From: Arenimonas caeni
GTDB lineage: Bacteria > Pseudomonadota > Gammaproteobacteria > Xanthomonadales > Xanthomonadaceae
Assembly: GCF_003024235.1 (NCBI RefSeq)
Contig: NZ_KZ679087.1
Span: 62,001-126,000, forward strand
DNA length: 64,000 nucleotides
Direction of reading: 5' to 3'
A program made the translations under genes and the position numbers. The notes under the pieces were generated by a model. It was not told where the DNA came from. It worked only from the letters and a program-made list of their open reading frames with translations, and made no database searches. Shown one piece after another: positions 1 to 13,253 of the stretch (within the stretch, counting starts at the first letter, position 1; each line of letters starts with the position of its first letter).

Positions 1-71
1 GTCCGTCCGTAGGGAATCAGTCCCCACAGATGGTGCCAGTTGCGGCCCGACTCAAGCCAATCCGGCCGGGT

Positions 72-4081
<4,010 letters not shown>

Positions 4082-4085
4082 GCCC

Positions 4086-4577
4086 ATGCGCAATTTGCTG
4101 ATCGTGCTTTGCCTGTCCCTGCTGGCCGCCGGCTGCGGCTTCAAGCCGCGCGCCTCGCTGGCCGTGGCCACCGAGCTGGGCCCGGTCGCGGTGTCGGCCA
4201 GCGACCGGTTCAGCCCGCTGGCCCGCGACCTGGCCGCGGCGCTCACCCGCGCCGGCGCCGAGCCGGCGGTCGAGGGCGAGCCCGCGTCCACGCTCAAGCT
4301 GCTGCGCGAGCGCCGCAGCAGCCGCCCGCTCACCTATGAACGCGGCGCCGGCGTGCGCGAGTACGAGATCACCTACGAGGTGGAGTTCGAACTGCGTGCC
4401 GCCGACGGCAGCGTGCGGGTGCCGAAGCAGCGGGTCGAACTGTCGCGCGACTACACCTACGACGCGCGCGGCGCGATCGGCTCGCCGGCCGAAGAGCGCC
4501 TGCTCGACGAGGAGCTGCGCCGCGGCATGGTCGCGGCGGTGATGCGCCGGCTCGACGCAGCCCTGCGCGCCGACTGA
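4086..4577 (+). CDS. lptE: LPS-assembly lipoprotein LptE
   Basis: Outer-membrane lipoprotein that plugs and stabilises the LptD translocon, which delivers lipopolysaccharide to the cell surface. The 163-residue product has a short hydrophobic signal and a lipobox LAAGC with the lipidated Cys at residue 17. The rest is a small alpha/beta domain ending in a helix, as in the LptE family (sequence conservation is low). Position between leuS and holA is the strongest support. Its TGA stop overlaps the ATG of holA by one base, which suggests translational coupling. Confidence 0.92.
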   Translation: MRNLLIVLCLSLLAAGCGFKPRASLAVATELGPVAVSASDRFSPLARDLAAALTRAGAEPAVEGEPASTLKLLRERRSSRPLTYERGAGVREYEITYEVEFELRAADGSVRVPKQRVELSRDYTYDARGAIGSPAEERLLDEELRRGMVAAVMRRLDAALRAD

Positions 4578-5608
4578 TGGAACTGCGGCCGGCCCAGTTC
4601 GAGCGCCAGCTCGGTGCCGAGCCGCTGCGGCCGGCCTACCTGGTGGCCGGTTCCGAGCCGCTGCTGGTGCAGGAGGCCGCCGACGCGCTGCGCGCCCGGG
4701 CCCGCGAGGAGGGTTACGGCGAGCGCGAAGTCTTCGACGTCGACGCCGACTTCGACTGGAACCGGCTCAGCCAGGGCATGGCCTCGATGAGCCTGTTCGC
4801 CAGCCGCCGCCTGTTCGAGCTGCGCATGCCCTCGGGCAAGCCCGGCAAGGAGGGCGCGGAGGCGCTGCGCGAGTACTGCGCCAAGCCGCCGCCCGATACG
4901 GTGCTGCTCATCACCACCCAGGACTGGAGCCGCAAGCACGCCGGCAAGTGGACCGAGGCCATCGCCGCCGCCGGCCACCTGGTGGTGTTCTGGCCGCTCA
5001 AGTCGCACGAGCTGGGTGACTGGCTGCAGCGCCGCCTGCGCAGCCGCGGGCTGGTGGCGACGCCGGACGCGGTGCAGCAGCTGGCCGACCGGGTCGAGGG
5101 CAACCTGCTGGCGGCCGCGCAGGAAGTCGACAAGCTGGCCCTGCTGGCCGGCGGCAGCCGCGAGGCCATCGACGCCGTGCGCATGGAGCAGCTGGTCGCC
5201 GACTCCTCGCGCTTCGACGTCTTCGCCATGGTCGACGCCGCCCTGGCCGGGGAGCCGGCGCGCGCCGTGCGCATGCTGGCCGCACTGCGCGCCGAGGGCG
5301 AGCAGGTGGCCGGGCTGATGCCCATGGTGGCCAAGGAAGTGCTGGCGCTGTGCAAACTCTCGCGCGCCGCCGAAGCCGGCAGGCTGGCGGCGGCCATGCG
5401 CGAACTGCATGTCTGGGAGAGCAAGCAGGCGGCCTACCGGCGCGCCGCCGAGCGGCACCCGCCCTCGCGCTGGGAGGCCTTCGCCGCCGAATGCGGCCGC
5501 ATCGACCGCAGCGCCAAGGGCCGCGGCGACGGCGACCCCTGGCTGCAGCTCGAGCGCCTGCTGGTGGCCATCGCCGACGCCCGGGCCCGCCGCCTGCTGG
5601 CCTCGTGA
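4577..5608 (+). CDS. holA: DNA polymerase III subunit delta
   Basis: Delta subunit of the clamp loader, which opens the beta sliding clamp. The 343-residue product has the family layout: an N-terminal region with YLVAGSEPLLVQEAADALR, a middle ATPase-like fold without a functional P-loop, and a C-terminal helical collar domain. Length matches E. coli HolA (343). The ATG overlaps the lptE stop, and the last codons overlap the GTG start of nadD (GTGA), so lptE-holA-nadD is probably one coupled transcript. Confidence 0.96.
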   Translation: MELRPAQFERQLGAEPLRPAYLVAGSEPLLVQEAADALRARAREEGYGEREVFDVDADFDWNRLSQGMASMSLFASRRLFELRMPSGKPGKEGAEALREYCAKPPPDTVLLITTQDWSRKHAGKWTEAIAAAGHLVVFWPLKSHELGDWLQRRLRSRGLVATPDAVQQLADRVEGNLLAAAQEVDKLALLAGGSREAIDAVRMEQLVADSSRFDVFAMVDAALAGEPARAVRMLAALRAEGEQVAGLMPMVAKEVLALCKLSRAAEAGRLAAAMRELHVWESKQAAYRRAAERHPPSRWEAFAAECGRIDRSAKGRGDGDPWLQLERLLVAIADARARRLLAS

Positions 5609-6246
5609 GCCTGCGCATCCTCTACGGCGGCACCTTCGACCCGGTGCACGCCGGCCACCTGGCGGTGGCGCGCGCCGCCCGCGACACCTTCGGCGTGCCC
5701 GTGCACCTGCTGCCCGCGGCCGACCCGCCGCACCGCGGCGCCCCCGGCGCCAGCGCCCGCGACCGCGCCGACCTGCTGGCCCTGGCGCTGGCCGGCGAGC
5801 CCGGCCTGGCCGTGGACGAGCGCGAACTGCACCGCCCGGGCCCGTCCTGGACCGTCGACACCCTGCGCGAGCTGCGTGCCGAAGCCGGCCCGGAAACCCC
5901 GCTGGCCTGGCTGCTGGGCGCCGATGCCTTCCGCGGCCTGCCGTCCTGGCACGAGTGGCCGGCGCTGGCCGGCCTGGCCCACTTCATCGTGGCCGTGCGA
6001 CCCGGGCACGAGACCGAGAACCTGCCGGCGGCGCTGGAAGCCGCCTGCACCGGCCGCTGGGCCGATTCGCCGCTGGCGCTGGCCGCGGCCCCGGCGGGGC
6101 GCCTGTTCAGGCTCAGGCTGCCGCCGCACCCGGCCTCGGCCACCGAACTGCGCCGGCGCCTGGCCGCGGGCGAAGCCACCGGGGACTGGCTGGCACCCGC
6201 CGTGGCGGACGAGATCGCCCGGCGCGGCCTGTACCGGGCGGGCTGA
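5605..6246 (+). CDS. nadD: Nicotinate-nucleotide adenylyltransferase
   Basis: Adenylates nicotinate mononucleotide to deamido-NAD in NAD biosynthesis. The 213-residue product begins SLRILYGGTFDPVHAGH, the nucleotidyltransferase N-terminus with the HxGH motif at residues 15-18. The conserved C-terminal region with SATELRRR stands in for the ISSTxxR motif. I use the GTG at 5605, which overlaps the holA stop by 4 nt, because it puts the GGTFDPVH motif at the usual distance from the N-terminus. The open frame extends upstream inside holA but is not used. Confidence 0.95.
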   Translation: MSLRILYGGTFDPVHAGHLAVARAARDTFGVPVHLLPAADPPHRGAPGASARDRADLLALALAGEPGLAVDERELHRPGPSWTVDTLRELRAEAGPETPLAWLLGADAFRGLPSWHEWPALAGLAHFIVAVRPGHETENLPAALEAACTGRWADSPLALAAAPAGRLFRLRLPPHPASATELRRRLAAGEATGDWLAPAVADEIARRGLYRAG

Positions 6247-6258
6247 GCGCCAGGGGCG

Positions 6259-6264
6259 TATAAT
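6259..6264 (+). promoter_or_regulatory. -10 box of a promoter for rsfS-rlmH
   Basis: A perfect TATAAT lies 12 nt after the nadD stop. No good -35 hexamer is present at 16-18 nt upstream, so strength is uncertain. Transcription would start near 6271, about 25 nt before the proposed rsfS start. It would give rsfS, rlmH and perhaps maf expression independent of the upstream leuS transcript. Confidence 0.5.
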
Positions 6265-6295
6265 CGGCCCCCTTTCTTTCCGACCGAGCCGCCCG

Positions 6296-6697
6296 TTGAC
6301 CAGCCAAGCCCACGTCATCAAGACCCAGATGCCCGACCCGGCCCCGTCGCCGGAGGCCCTGCTCAAGCAGGTGCACGCCGCGCTGGAGGAAATGAAGGCC
6401 AAGGACGCCGTCGAGATCGACGTGCGCGGCAAGACGAGCATCGCCGACTACCTGGTGCTTGCCTCCGGCACGTCCACCCGTCACGTGAAGTCGGTGGCCG
6501 ACGAGGTGGTCAAGTTCGCCAAGAAGTGCGGCGTGATGCCGCTGGGCGTGGAAGGCGAGCGCGAGGCCGAGTGGGTGCTGGTCGACCTGGGCGACGTGAT
6601 CGTGCACGTCATGCTGCCGCGCGTGCGTGAGTTCTACGCCCTCGAGCGCCTCTGGACCGTCGGCGACCAACCCCCCGAGGAACCGTCGGCCTCCTGA
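6296..6697 (+). CDS. rsfS: Ribosome silencing factor RsfS
   Basis: Binds ribosomal protein L14 on the large subunit and blocks subunit joining when nutrients are short. The RsfS/DUF143 domain is clear: VEIDVRGKTSIADYLVLASG followed by STRHVKSVADEVV and the C-terminal REFYALERLW. I chose the TTG at 6296 (133 residues) because homologues I recall begin MTSQ..VIKT; the ATG at 6329 (122 residues) is the alternative. The usual nadD-rsfS-rlmH order is kept, and rlmH begins 2 nt after the stop. Confidence 0.93.
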   Translation: MTSQAHVIKTQMPDPAPSPEALLKQVHAALEEMKAKDAVEIDVRGKTSIADYLVLASGTSTRHVKSVADEVVKFAKKCGVMPLGVEGEREAEWVLVDLGDVIVHVMLPRVREFYALERLWTVGDQPPEEPSAS

Positions 6698-6698
6698 G

Positions 6699-7169
6699 AT
6701 GAAGGCGCGCCTGGTCGCGGTGGGGGAGAAGGCGCCCGTATGGGTGGCCGAGGGCTTCGCCGAATACCAGAAGCGGCTCTCGCACTGGCTGCCGCTGGAG
6801 CTGGTCGAGGTTGCGCCCGGGCTGCGCGGCAAGGGCCGTGACGCCGCGCGCGCCATGGCCGACGAGGGCGGGCGGGTGCAGGCGGCGCTGCCGCGGGGCG
6901 GCTGGGTCGTCGCGCTCGATGGGCGGGGCAAGGCCCATTCCTCCGAACAGCTGGCCGCGCGCCTGGAGCACTGGCGCCAGCAGGGCCGCGACCTGGCCTT
7001 CCTCATCGGCGGCCCCGAGGGCCACGCCCCGGAGGTGCTGGCGGCGGCCGACGAAACCTGGTCGCTGGGCCCGCTGACCCTGCCGCACATGCTGGTGCGG
7101 CTGGTGCTGGCCGAACAGCTGTACCGCGCCTGCAGCCTGCTCGCGAACCATCCCTACCACCGGGCCTGA
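6699..7169 (+). CDS. rlmH: 23S rRNA (pseudouridine-1915-N3) methyltransferase
   Basis: SPOUT-class methyltransferase that methylates pseudouridine 1915 in helix 69 of 23S rRNA on assembled 70S ribosomes. The 156-residue product carries the SAM-binding loop FLIGGPEGH and the C-terminal knot segment [22 protein letters not shown]. It ends in HPYHRA, close to the HPYH ending typical of the family. Length matches E. coli RlmH (155). Confidence 0.97.
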   Translation: MKARLVAVGEKAPVWVAEGFAEYQKRLSHWLPLELVEVAPGLRGKGRDAARAMADEGGRVQAALPRGGWVVALDGRGKAHSSEQLAARLEHWRQQGRDLAFLIGGPEGHAPEVLAAADETWSLGPLTLPHMLVRLVLAEQLYRACSLLANHPYHRA

Positions 7170-7174
7170 GCGGA

Positions 7175-7189
7175 TATCCTTGGGCGATG
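7175..7189 (+). promoter_or_regulatory. -10 box directly before maf (possible leaderless start)
   Basis: TATCCT (7175-7180) is followed by six bases and then the maf ATG (7187). With normal spacing from a -10 box to the first transcribed base, transcription would begin at or next to the A of ATG. No Shine-Dalgarno sequence is visible and no good -35 is seen, so support rests on the spacing shared with map and the asnB leader peptide. Confidence 0.35.
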
Positions 7190-7756
7190 CTTTACCTCGC
7201 CTCGCAATCCCCGCGCCGCCGCGAGCTGCTCGCCCAGCTCGGCCTGTCCTTTGGCCTGCTTGACGTGGACGTGCCCGAGGTCCGCCAGCCCGGCGAGCCG
7301 CCCGAGGCCTACGTCAGCCGCGTGGCCCGCGAGAAGGCCGGTGCCGGCCTGCTGGCGGTGGTGGCCAACCCCGGCGCCGTGGTCCTGGGCGCCGACACCG
7401 AGGTGGTGCTCGACGACGAGGTGTTCGGCAAGCCCGTCGATGCCGACGATGCCGCGCGCATGCTCGGCAGGCTTTCGGGGCGCACGCACCGCTGCATCTC
7501 CACCGTCTGGCTGGTCAGCGCCGGACGCGAGGCCCAGGCCACCTGCATCACCGAGGTGCGCTTCGAGGAACTCACCGCCGCGCGCATCGCCGCCTACGTC
7601 GCAACCGGCGAGTGCTTCGGCAAGGCCGGCGCCTACGCCATCCAGGGCCGCGCCGCGGCCTTCGTCGCCCACCTGGCCGGCAGCCATTCCGGCGTGATGG
7701 GCCTGCCCCTGCATGAAACCGCGCGGCTGCTGCGCGGCTTCGGCCTCATGGACTGA
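7187..7756 (+). CDS. Maf family nucleotide pyrophosphatase
   Basis: House-cleaning enzyme that hydrolyses dTTP, UTP or modified nucleoside triphosphates to monophosphates. The 189-residue product has the N-terminal [11 protein letters not shown] motif and the conserved acidic segment [16 protein letters not shown]. The C-terminal part has [13 protein letters not shown] and [11 protein letters not shown]. This pattern matches the YhdE/dTTP-UTP pyrophosphatase subgroup rather than YceF. It sits immediately before rng, the same neighbourhood as in many gammaproteobacteria. Confidence 0.94.
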   Translation: MLYLASQSPRRRELLAQLGLSFGLLDVDVPEVRQPGEPPEAYVSRVAREKAGAGLLAVVANPGAVVLGADTEVVLDDEVFGKPVDADDAARMLGRLSGRTHRCISTVWLVSAGREAQATCITEVRFEELTAARIAAYVATGECFGKAGAYAIQGRAAAFVAHLAGSHSGVMGLPLHETARLLRGFGLMD

Positions 7757-7765
7757 GGAGCCCCC

Positions 7766-9259
7766 ATGTCGGAAGAGATCCTGATCAACGTCACCCCGCG
7801 CGAGACCCGCGTGGCCGTGGTCGAGAACGGCATGCTGCAGGAACTGCACATCGAACGCGCCTCGCGCCGCGGCGTGGTCGGCAACATCTACAAGGGCCGG
7901 GTGCAGCGGGTGATGCCCGGCATGCAGGCCGCCTTCGTCGAGATCGGCCTCGAGCGCGCCGCCTTCCTGCACGCCTCGGACATCCTCAAGCTGCCGGCCG
8001 CGCAGCCTGGCGAGGCCGAGCCCGAGGGCGATCCGTCGTCGGCCCCGGCGCCCGCGCCGGCCATCACCTCGCTGGTGCACGAGGGCCAGGAGATCGTGGT
8101 GCAGGTGGTCAAGGACCCGATCGGCAGCAAGGGCGCGCGCCTGACCACGCAGATCTCGATCCCTTCGCGCTACCTGGTGTTCCTGCCGCACTCGCGCGTG
8201 CTGGGCGTGTCGGCGCGAATCGAGGACGAGGCCGAGCGCAACCGGCTCAAGGCGATCGTCGGCGAACTGGCCAACGGCAGCGGCCAGGGTTACATCGTGC
8301 GCACCAACGCCGAGGGCCAGCCGGCCGAAGCCCTGGCCGAGGACGTGGACTACCTGCGCAAGGCCTGGGAGGCCGTGCGCGAGGCCAGCGCCAGCCGCCA
8401 GGTCGGCCAGCGCATCTACGAGGACCTCTCGCTGCCGATGCGCACCGTGCGCGACCTGATGCGCAAGAACGTCGACAGCGTACGGGTCGATTCGCGCGAG
8501 GCCTATGAAAAGCTCAGCGCCTTCGCCCGCCAGTTCATGCCCGGGCTGGCCGAACGCATCGAGCACTACGGCGGCGAAAGGCCGATCTTCGACCTCTACG
8601 GCGTCGAGGATGAGATCCAGCGCGCGCTGCAGAAGGAGGTCCCGCTCAAGTCCGGCGGTTACCTGGTGATCGACCAGACCGAGGCCATGGCCACGATCGA
8701 CGTCAACACCGGCAGCTTCCTGGGCCAGCGCAACCTCGAGGAAACCGTCTACCGCACCAACCTCGAGGCGGCCCAGGCGGTGGCGCGGCAGCTGCGCCTG
8801 CGCAACCTCGGCGGCATCATCATCATCGACTTCATCGACATGACCGACGACGAGCACAAGCGCCAGGTGCTGCGCACGCTCGAGAAGGGCCTGGCGCACG
8901 ACCACGCGCGCACCTCGGTGCACGATTTCTCGCCGCTGGGCCTGGTGGAGATGACCCGCAAGCGCACCACCGACAGCCTCGAGCGCCAGCTCTGCGAGCC
9001 CTGCCACGAGTGCGGCGGCCGCGGCACGCTCAAGACCACCGAGACCCTGACCTACGAGATCTTCCGCGAGATCACCCGCGCGGTGCGCCAGTTCGAGGCC
9101 CAGCAGCTGCTGGTGATCGCATCGCCCAAGGTCGTCAACAAGATCACCGACGAGGAGTCGGCGGCGGTGGCCGAGCTCGAGGAGTTCCTCGGCAAGTCCA
9201 TCCGTTTCCAGGCCGACGACCAGTACGCGCAGGAGCAGTACGACGTGGTCCTGCTCTGA
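7766..9259 (+). CDS. rng: Ribonuclease G
   Basis: Endoribonuclease of the RNase E/G family, needed for 5' maturation of 16S rRNA and mRNA decay. The 497-residue product lacks the long C-terminal scaffold of RNase E. An S1 RNA-binding domain spans about residues 35-125. The two catalytic metal-binding aspartates are in ATIDVNTG (Asp312) and IIIDFIDM (Asp355). The zinc-link cysteines are C410 and C413 in CEPCHECGGRG. A Shine-Dalgarno GAGGAG lies before the ATG. yhdP follows within 7 nt. Confidence 0.97.
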   Translation: MSEEILINVTPRETRVAVVENGMLQELHIERASRRGVVGNIYKGRVQRVMPGMQAAFVEIGLERAAFLHASDILKLPAAQPGEAEPEGDPSSAPAPAPAITSLVHEGQEIVVQVVKDPIGSKGARLTTQISIPSRYLVFLPHSRVLGVSARIEDEAERNRLKAIVGELANGSGQGYIVRTNAEGQPAEALAEDVDYLRKAWEAVREASASRQVGQRIYEDLSLPMRTVRDLMRKNVDSVRVDSREAYEKLSAFARQFMPGLAERIEHYGGERPIFDLYGVEDEIQRALQKEVPLKSGGYLVIDQTEAMATIDVNTGSFLGQRNLEETVYRTNLEAAQAVARQLRLRNLGGIIIIDFIDMTDDEHKRQVLRTLEKGLAHDHARTSVHDFSPLGLVEMTRKRTTDSLERQLCEPCHECGGRGTLKTTETLTYEIFREITRAVRQFEAQQLLVIASPKVVNKITDEESAAVAELEEFLGKSIRFQADDQYAQEQYDVVLL

Positions 9260-9265
9260 CCTGCG

Positions 9266-12200
9266 ATGGGCAGCCCGCTGCGCCGCCGGATCCGCCACGC
9301 CCGTCGCTTCGTCGGCTACGGGCTGCTGGTGGTGCTGATTCTGCTGGCCACCGCGGTTGGCGCGCTCAACCAGCTGCTGCCGCTGGTCGAGCGCAACCCG
9401 GCCCGCGTCGCCGACTGGCTGAGCGAGCGCATCGGCCAGCCCGTGGCCTTCGAGGGCGCGCGGGGTGAGTGGACCCGGCGCGGCCCGCGCTTCACCCTGC
9501 GCGGCCTGAGCATCGGCGCCGGCGAGCGCCGGCTGCAGATCGGCGAGGCCGAGCTGCTGGTGGCGGTGTACTCCGGCCTGCTGCCGGGCGAGCCGCTGAC
9601 CGCCCTGAAGGTGCGCGACCTCTCGCTGGTGCTCGAGCAGGGCGAGGACCGGCGCTGGCGGCTGGCCGGCCTGCCTTTCGAGCCCGCGCCCGGCGTCGAT
9701 CCGCTCGATACGCTGCAGGGCCTGGGTGAACTGCAGGTCGAGCACGCGCGCCTGACCGTGCGTTCACCGGCCCTGCGCGGGCCGCTGGAACTGCCGCGGG
9801 TGGACCTGCGCCTGCGGGTCGATGGCGACGAGGTGCGCGCCGGCGTGCGCGCCTGGGCCGACCCGCAATCTCCGCCGCTGACGGCGGTGGCCGAACTGCG
9901 CCGCGGCGACTGGTCGGGCCGGCTCTGGGCCGGTGGCGAGCGCCTCGACCTGTCCGCCTGGTCCGGGCTGATGGCCGATACCGGCCTGGTGCTGGCGGGC
10001 AGCGGCCGCGTCGACCTGTGGGCCGGCATCCAGGGCCAGCGCGTGACCGACGTGCGCAGCCGCGCCGACCTGGCGCCCCTGGCCCTGGGCGCGCGCCGCC
10101 CCTGGCTGGTCGGCGAGGACGGCAGCCTGGCCTCGCCGCCGGTGGCCTACGAGCGCGCCAACCTGCTGGCGCGCTGGCAGGCCAACGAGGAGGGCGACTG
10201 GCAGCTGCACGCCCCGGAACTGCATTTCCACGAGCCCGGACGCAGCGAACCGCACCGGCTCGACGGCCTGTGGCTGGCCGGCGGCCGGCGCTTCGCGCTG
10301 CAGGCGCCGCGCCTGGACCTGGTGCCGGTGCGGCAGTGGGCCGCGCTGGGCGGGCAGGTGCCCGACGGCCTGCGCCAGTGGCTGCACCGCGCCGCGCCGG
10401 AAGGCGAACTGCGCAACGTCCGAGCCGAGGGCGACGAGACGGCCTGGCGCGGCGAGGCGGCGCTGGCCGACCTGGCCTGGCAGGCCAATGCCGGCCGGCC
10501 CGGCATGCAGGGCCTGGCCGGCCACGCCGCCTTCGACCAGCACGGCGGCGTGCTGCAGCTCACCCGTGGCCCGGCCCGCTTCGAATGGCCCGGGCGCTTC
10601 CGGGCGCCGCTGGAGTTCGAACTCGGTGGCCTGCTCGGCTGGTGGCGCAGCGAGGACGGCTGGACGCTGGGCGCCAGCGGCCTGCAGGTACGCGGCGCCG
10701 ACTTCGGCACCCACCTGCGCGCCGAACTGGCCTTCGGCAGCGGGGACAGCCCCCGCCTGGACCTGGCTGCCGACGTCGACACCACGCCGGTCACGGCCGC
10801 CAGCCGCTTCTGGGTGGAGGGCAAGATGTCGCCGAACGCCATCGACTGGCTCGACACCGCCCTGGTCGAAGGCGAAGTGCGCGAGGGCCGCGTCAGCCTC
10901 GGCGGCGAACTCGTGAACTGGCCTTTCCGCGATGGCGATGGCCGCTTCGATGCGCGCGCGAAAGTGGCGCAGGCGCGCGTGCGCTTCAATCCCGAGTGGC
11001 CCGACGCCGAATCGATGGAGCTCGAGGTCGCCTTCGACGGCCCGGGCATGACGCTCGAGGGGGCCGGTGCGATCGCCGGGAACACGGTGGATCGCGTGGC
11101 CGGCGGCATCGCCGACTTCAAGGACCCGCGCCTGCTGCTCGACGTCCGTTCGTCGACCCGGGCCGAGAACCTGCAGGCGCTGATGCTGGCCAGTCCGCTG
11201 GCGCAGGAGCATGGCGAGCACCTGCGCCAGGCCCGCCTGGCCGGCGGCGCCCGCGTCGAGATGGTGCTGGACCTGCCGCTCGCCGAGCGCCTGGGCGGTC
11301 GCCGCATCGAGGGCCGGCTTGACCTGGCCGACGCGCGCCTGGCCGACCCGCGCTGGCAGGTCGAGTTCACCGGCGTCTCGGGGCGCACGCAGTTCAGCGC
11401 CGGCGGCTTCTACACCCAGGACCTGCAGGTTTCCTTCGACGGCCGTCCGGGTGTGTTCAACCTGGCGGTGGGCCACGACACCGACGATCCGGCCCTGGCC
11501 GCGCGGGCGCGCCTGCAGGGCGAGTTCCCGATCGCCGGGCTGGTGGCCCGGCACGAACCCCTGCACTGGCTGCAGCCGCACGTGGCCGGCGCCGCCCGCT
11601 GGGACATCCGCGTCGACGTGCCGGCGGGCGCGCCCGGGAAGCCGGCGCCGCCGTCGCGGCTGCGGGTGGACAGCGACCTCGCCGGCGTCGCGCTGGCGCT
11701 GCCGGCGCCCCTGGCCAAGCCCGCCGAGGTCGGCCTGCCGATGCGGCTCGACGTGCCGCTGCCGGTCAGCGCCGGCGAGGTGCAGCTGCGCCTGGGCGAG
11801 CTGGCCCGGATGCGCGGGCGCTTCGGCGAGCAGGGCGAACTGGCCGGCGTGCTGCAGATGGGCGACGAGGAAGGCAGCCTGGACCTGCCCGACAGCGGGC
11901 TGGTGGTGGAGGGCCGCAGCCCCACGCTCGACGCCGCCGGCTGGATGGCCTTCGCCAGCGCCCGCGAGCCCGCGGGCGAAGGCGCGCCGGGCGGGGAGCC
12001 GCGCGCCGCGCTGCTGCGTTCGGTGGACCTGCAGGTGGCCACGCTCGACCTGATGGGTTCGCCCTTCGCCGATACCCGCGTGCGCCTGTGGCGCCAGCCG
12101 CAGCTGCTGCAGCTGAGCCTCGACGGCCCGGGCGTGGCCGGTACGGTGGAGGTGCCTTCAGCCGCGGACGCCCCGGTCCGGGGCCGGTTCGCCCGGCTGC

Positions 12201-13195
12201 ACTGGCCCGGCAAGGCCATGCTCGGGCAGGACCCGAGCACCGATCCCGGCCTTGTCGGCCCCGAGCGCCTGGCGACCCCGGGCGAATCCCAGGCGGCGCT
12301 GCCGGCGGCCGAGGCGGAGGAGCCCGCCCCGGGCCAGGATCCGGCCTCGATGCCGGCCCTGGACTTCGAGATCACCGACCTGAGGGTGGGCGACCTGCAG
12401 CTCGGCGAGGCGCAGCTGCGCGCGCAGCCCCACGCCCAGGGCCTGCGCATCGAACGGTTCCGCACCCGCTCGCAGGGCTACACGCTCGACGCCAGCGGCG
12501 ACTGGCGCCGGACCAGCGCCGGGCACTCGCGTTCCGAGTTCGTGGTCGATTTCACCGCCGACGCGCTCGGCAACCTGCTCACGGCCTTCGGCCTGGGCGG
12601 GATGGTCAAGGATGGCCCGACCAAGGCACGCCTCGATGGCTACTGGCAGGGCTCGCCGGGCGAGTTCTCGCTGGCGCGCTTCAACGGTCGCTTCCGGGTG
12701 GAAGTGGGCGAGGGCGCGCTGCTCGAGGTCGAGCCCGGCGGCGGTGGCCGCGTGCTGGGCCTGATTTCGCTGGCCGAGATCCCGCGGCGCCTGACGCTCG
12801 ACTTCAAGGATTTCTTCAGCAAGGGCTTCGGCTTCAACAGCATGGCCGGCGAATTCGTGTTCGCCAACGGCATGGCCAGTACCGATCTGCTGGAGATCAA
12901 CGGCCCGGCGGCGGAAATCCGCGTCAGCGGATCGACCGACCTGCGCCGGCAGCAGTACGACCAGCGCATCGAAGTCCTGCCCAAGGCCGGCGGCGTGCTG
13001 CCGGCGATCGGCGCCATCGCCGGCGGGCCGGTGGGCGCGGCCGTGGGTGCGGTGGCGCAGGCGGTGCTGCAGCAGCCGCTCAAGGAGGCCGCGCGCACGG
13101 TCTACCATGTCACCGGCCCCTGGGGCGACCCGCAGGTGGAAGTGATCGAGAAGGGACCGCCGCCGCAGGCGCCAGCGCAGCCTCGCCAGCCTTGA
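9266..13195 (+). CDS. yhdP: YhdP family AsmA-like envelope protein
   Basis: Large inner-membrane-anchored protein of the AsmA-like group, implicated in moving phospholipids across the periplasm to the outer membrane. The 1309-residue product has one N-terminal transmembrane helix (about residues 15-37) and a very long periplasmic part of repetitive beta character. A conserved C-terminal region has RVLGLISLAEIPRRLTLDF and the late segment TVYHVTGPWGDPQVEVI, as in the TIGR02099 family. It lies between rng and tldD, its usual place. The C-terminus is proline- and glutamine-rich. Confidence 0.93.
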   Translation: MGSPLRRRIRHARRFVGYGLLVVLILLATAVGALNQLLPLVERNPARVADWLSERIGQPVAFEGARGEWTRRGPRFTLRGLSIGAGERRLQIGEAELLVAVYSGLLPGEPLTALKVRDLSLVLEQGEDRRWRLAGLPFEPAPGVDPLDTLQGLGELQVEHARLTVRSPALRGPLELPRVDLRLRVDGDEVRAGVRAWADPQSPPLTAVAELRRGDWSGRLWAGGERLDLSAWSGLMADTGLVLAGSGRVDLWAGIQGQRVTDVRSRADLAPLALGARRPWLVGEDGSLASPPVAYERANLLARWQANEEGDWQLHAPELHFHEPGRSEPHRLDGLWLAGGRRFALQAPRLDLVPVRQWAALGGQVPDGLRQWLHRAAPEGELRNVRAEGDETAWRGEAALADLAWQANAGRPGMQGLAGHAAFDQHGGVLQLTRGPARFEWPGRFRAPLEFELGGLLGWWRSEDGWTLGASGLQVRGADFGTHLRAELAFGSGDSPRLDLAADVDTTPVTAASRFWVEGKMSPNAIDWLDTALVEGEVREGRVSLGGELVNWPFRDGDGRFDARAKVAQARVRFNPEWPDAESMELEVAFDGPGMTLEGAGAIAGNTVDRVAGGIADFKDPRLLLDVRSSTRAENLQALMLASPLAQEHGEHLRQARLAGGARVEMVLDLPLAERLGGRRIEGRLDLADARLADPRWQVEFTGVSGRTQFSAGGFYTQDLQVSFDGRPGVFNLAVGHDTDDPALAARARLQGEFPIAGLVARHEPLHWLQPHVAGAARWDIRVDVPAGAPGKPAPPSRLRVDSDLAGVALALPAPLAKPAEVGLPMRLDVPLPVSAGEVQLRLGELARMRGRFGEQGELAGVLQMGDEEGSLDLPDSGLVVEGRSPTLDAAGWMAFASAREPAGEGAPGGEPRAALLRSVDLQVATLDLMGSPFADTRVRLWRQPQLLQLSLDGPGVAGTVEVPSAADAPVRGRFARLHWPGKAMLGQDPSTDPGLVGPERLATPGESQAALPAAEAEEPAPGQDPASMPALDFEITDLRVGDLQLGEAQLRAQPHAQGLRIERFRTRSQGYTLDASGDWRRTSAGHSRSEFVVDFTADALGNLLTAFGLGGMVKDGPTKARLDGYWQGSPGEFSLARFNGRFRVEVGEGALLEVEPGGGGRVLGLISLAEIPRRLTLDFKDFFSKGFGFNSMAGEFVFANGMASTDLLEINGPAAEIRVSGSTDLRRQQYDQRIEVLPKAGGVLPAIGAIAGGPVGAAVGAVAQAVLQQPLKEAARTVYHVTGPWGDPQVEVIEKGPPPQAPAQPRQP

Positions 13196-13253
13196 AGCAG
13201 GCGGTCCGGGCCCGCATCTGGGAGACTAGTCCTTTCCCCTGCAGAGCCCCCGG

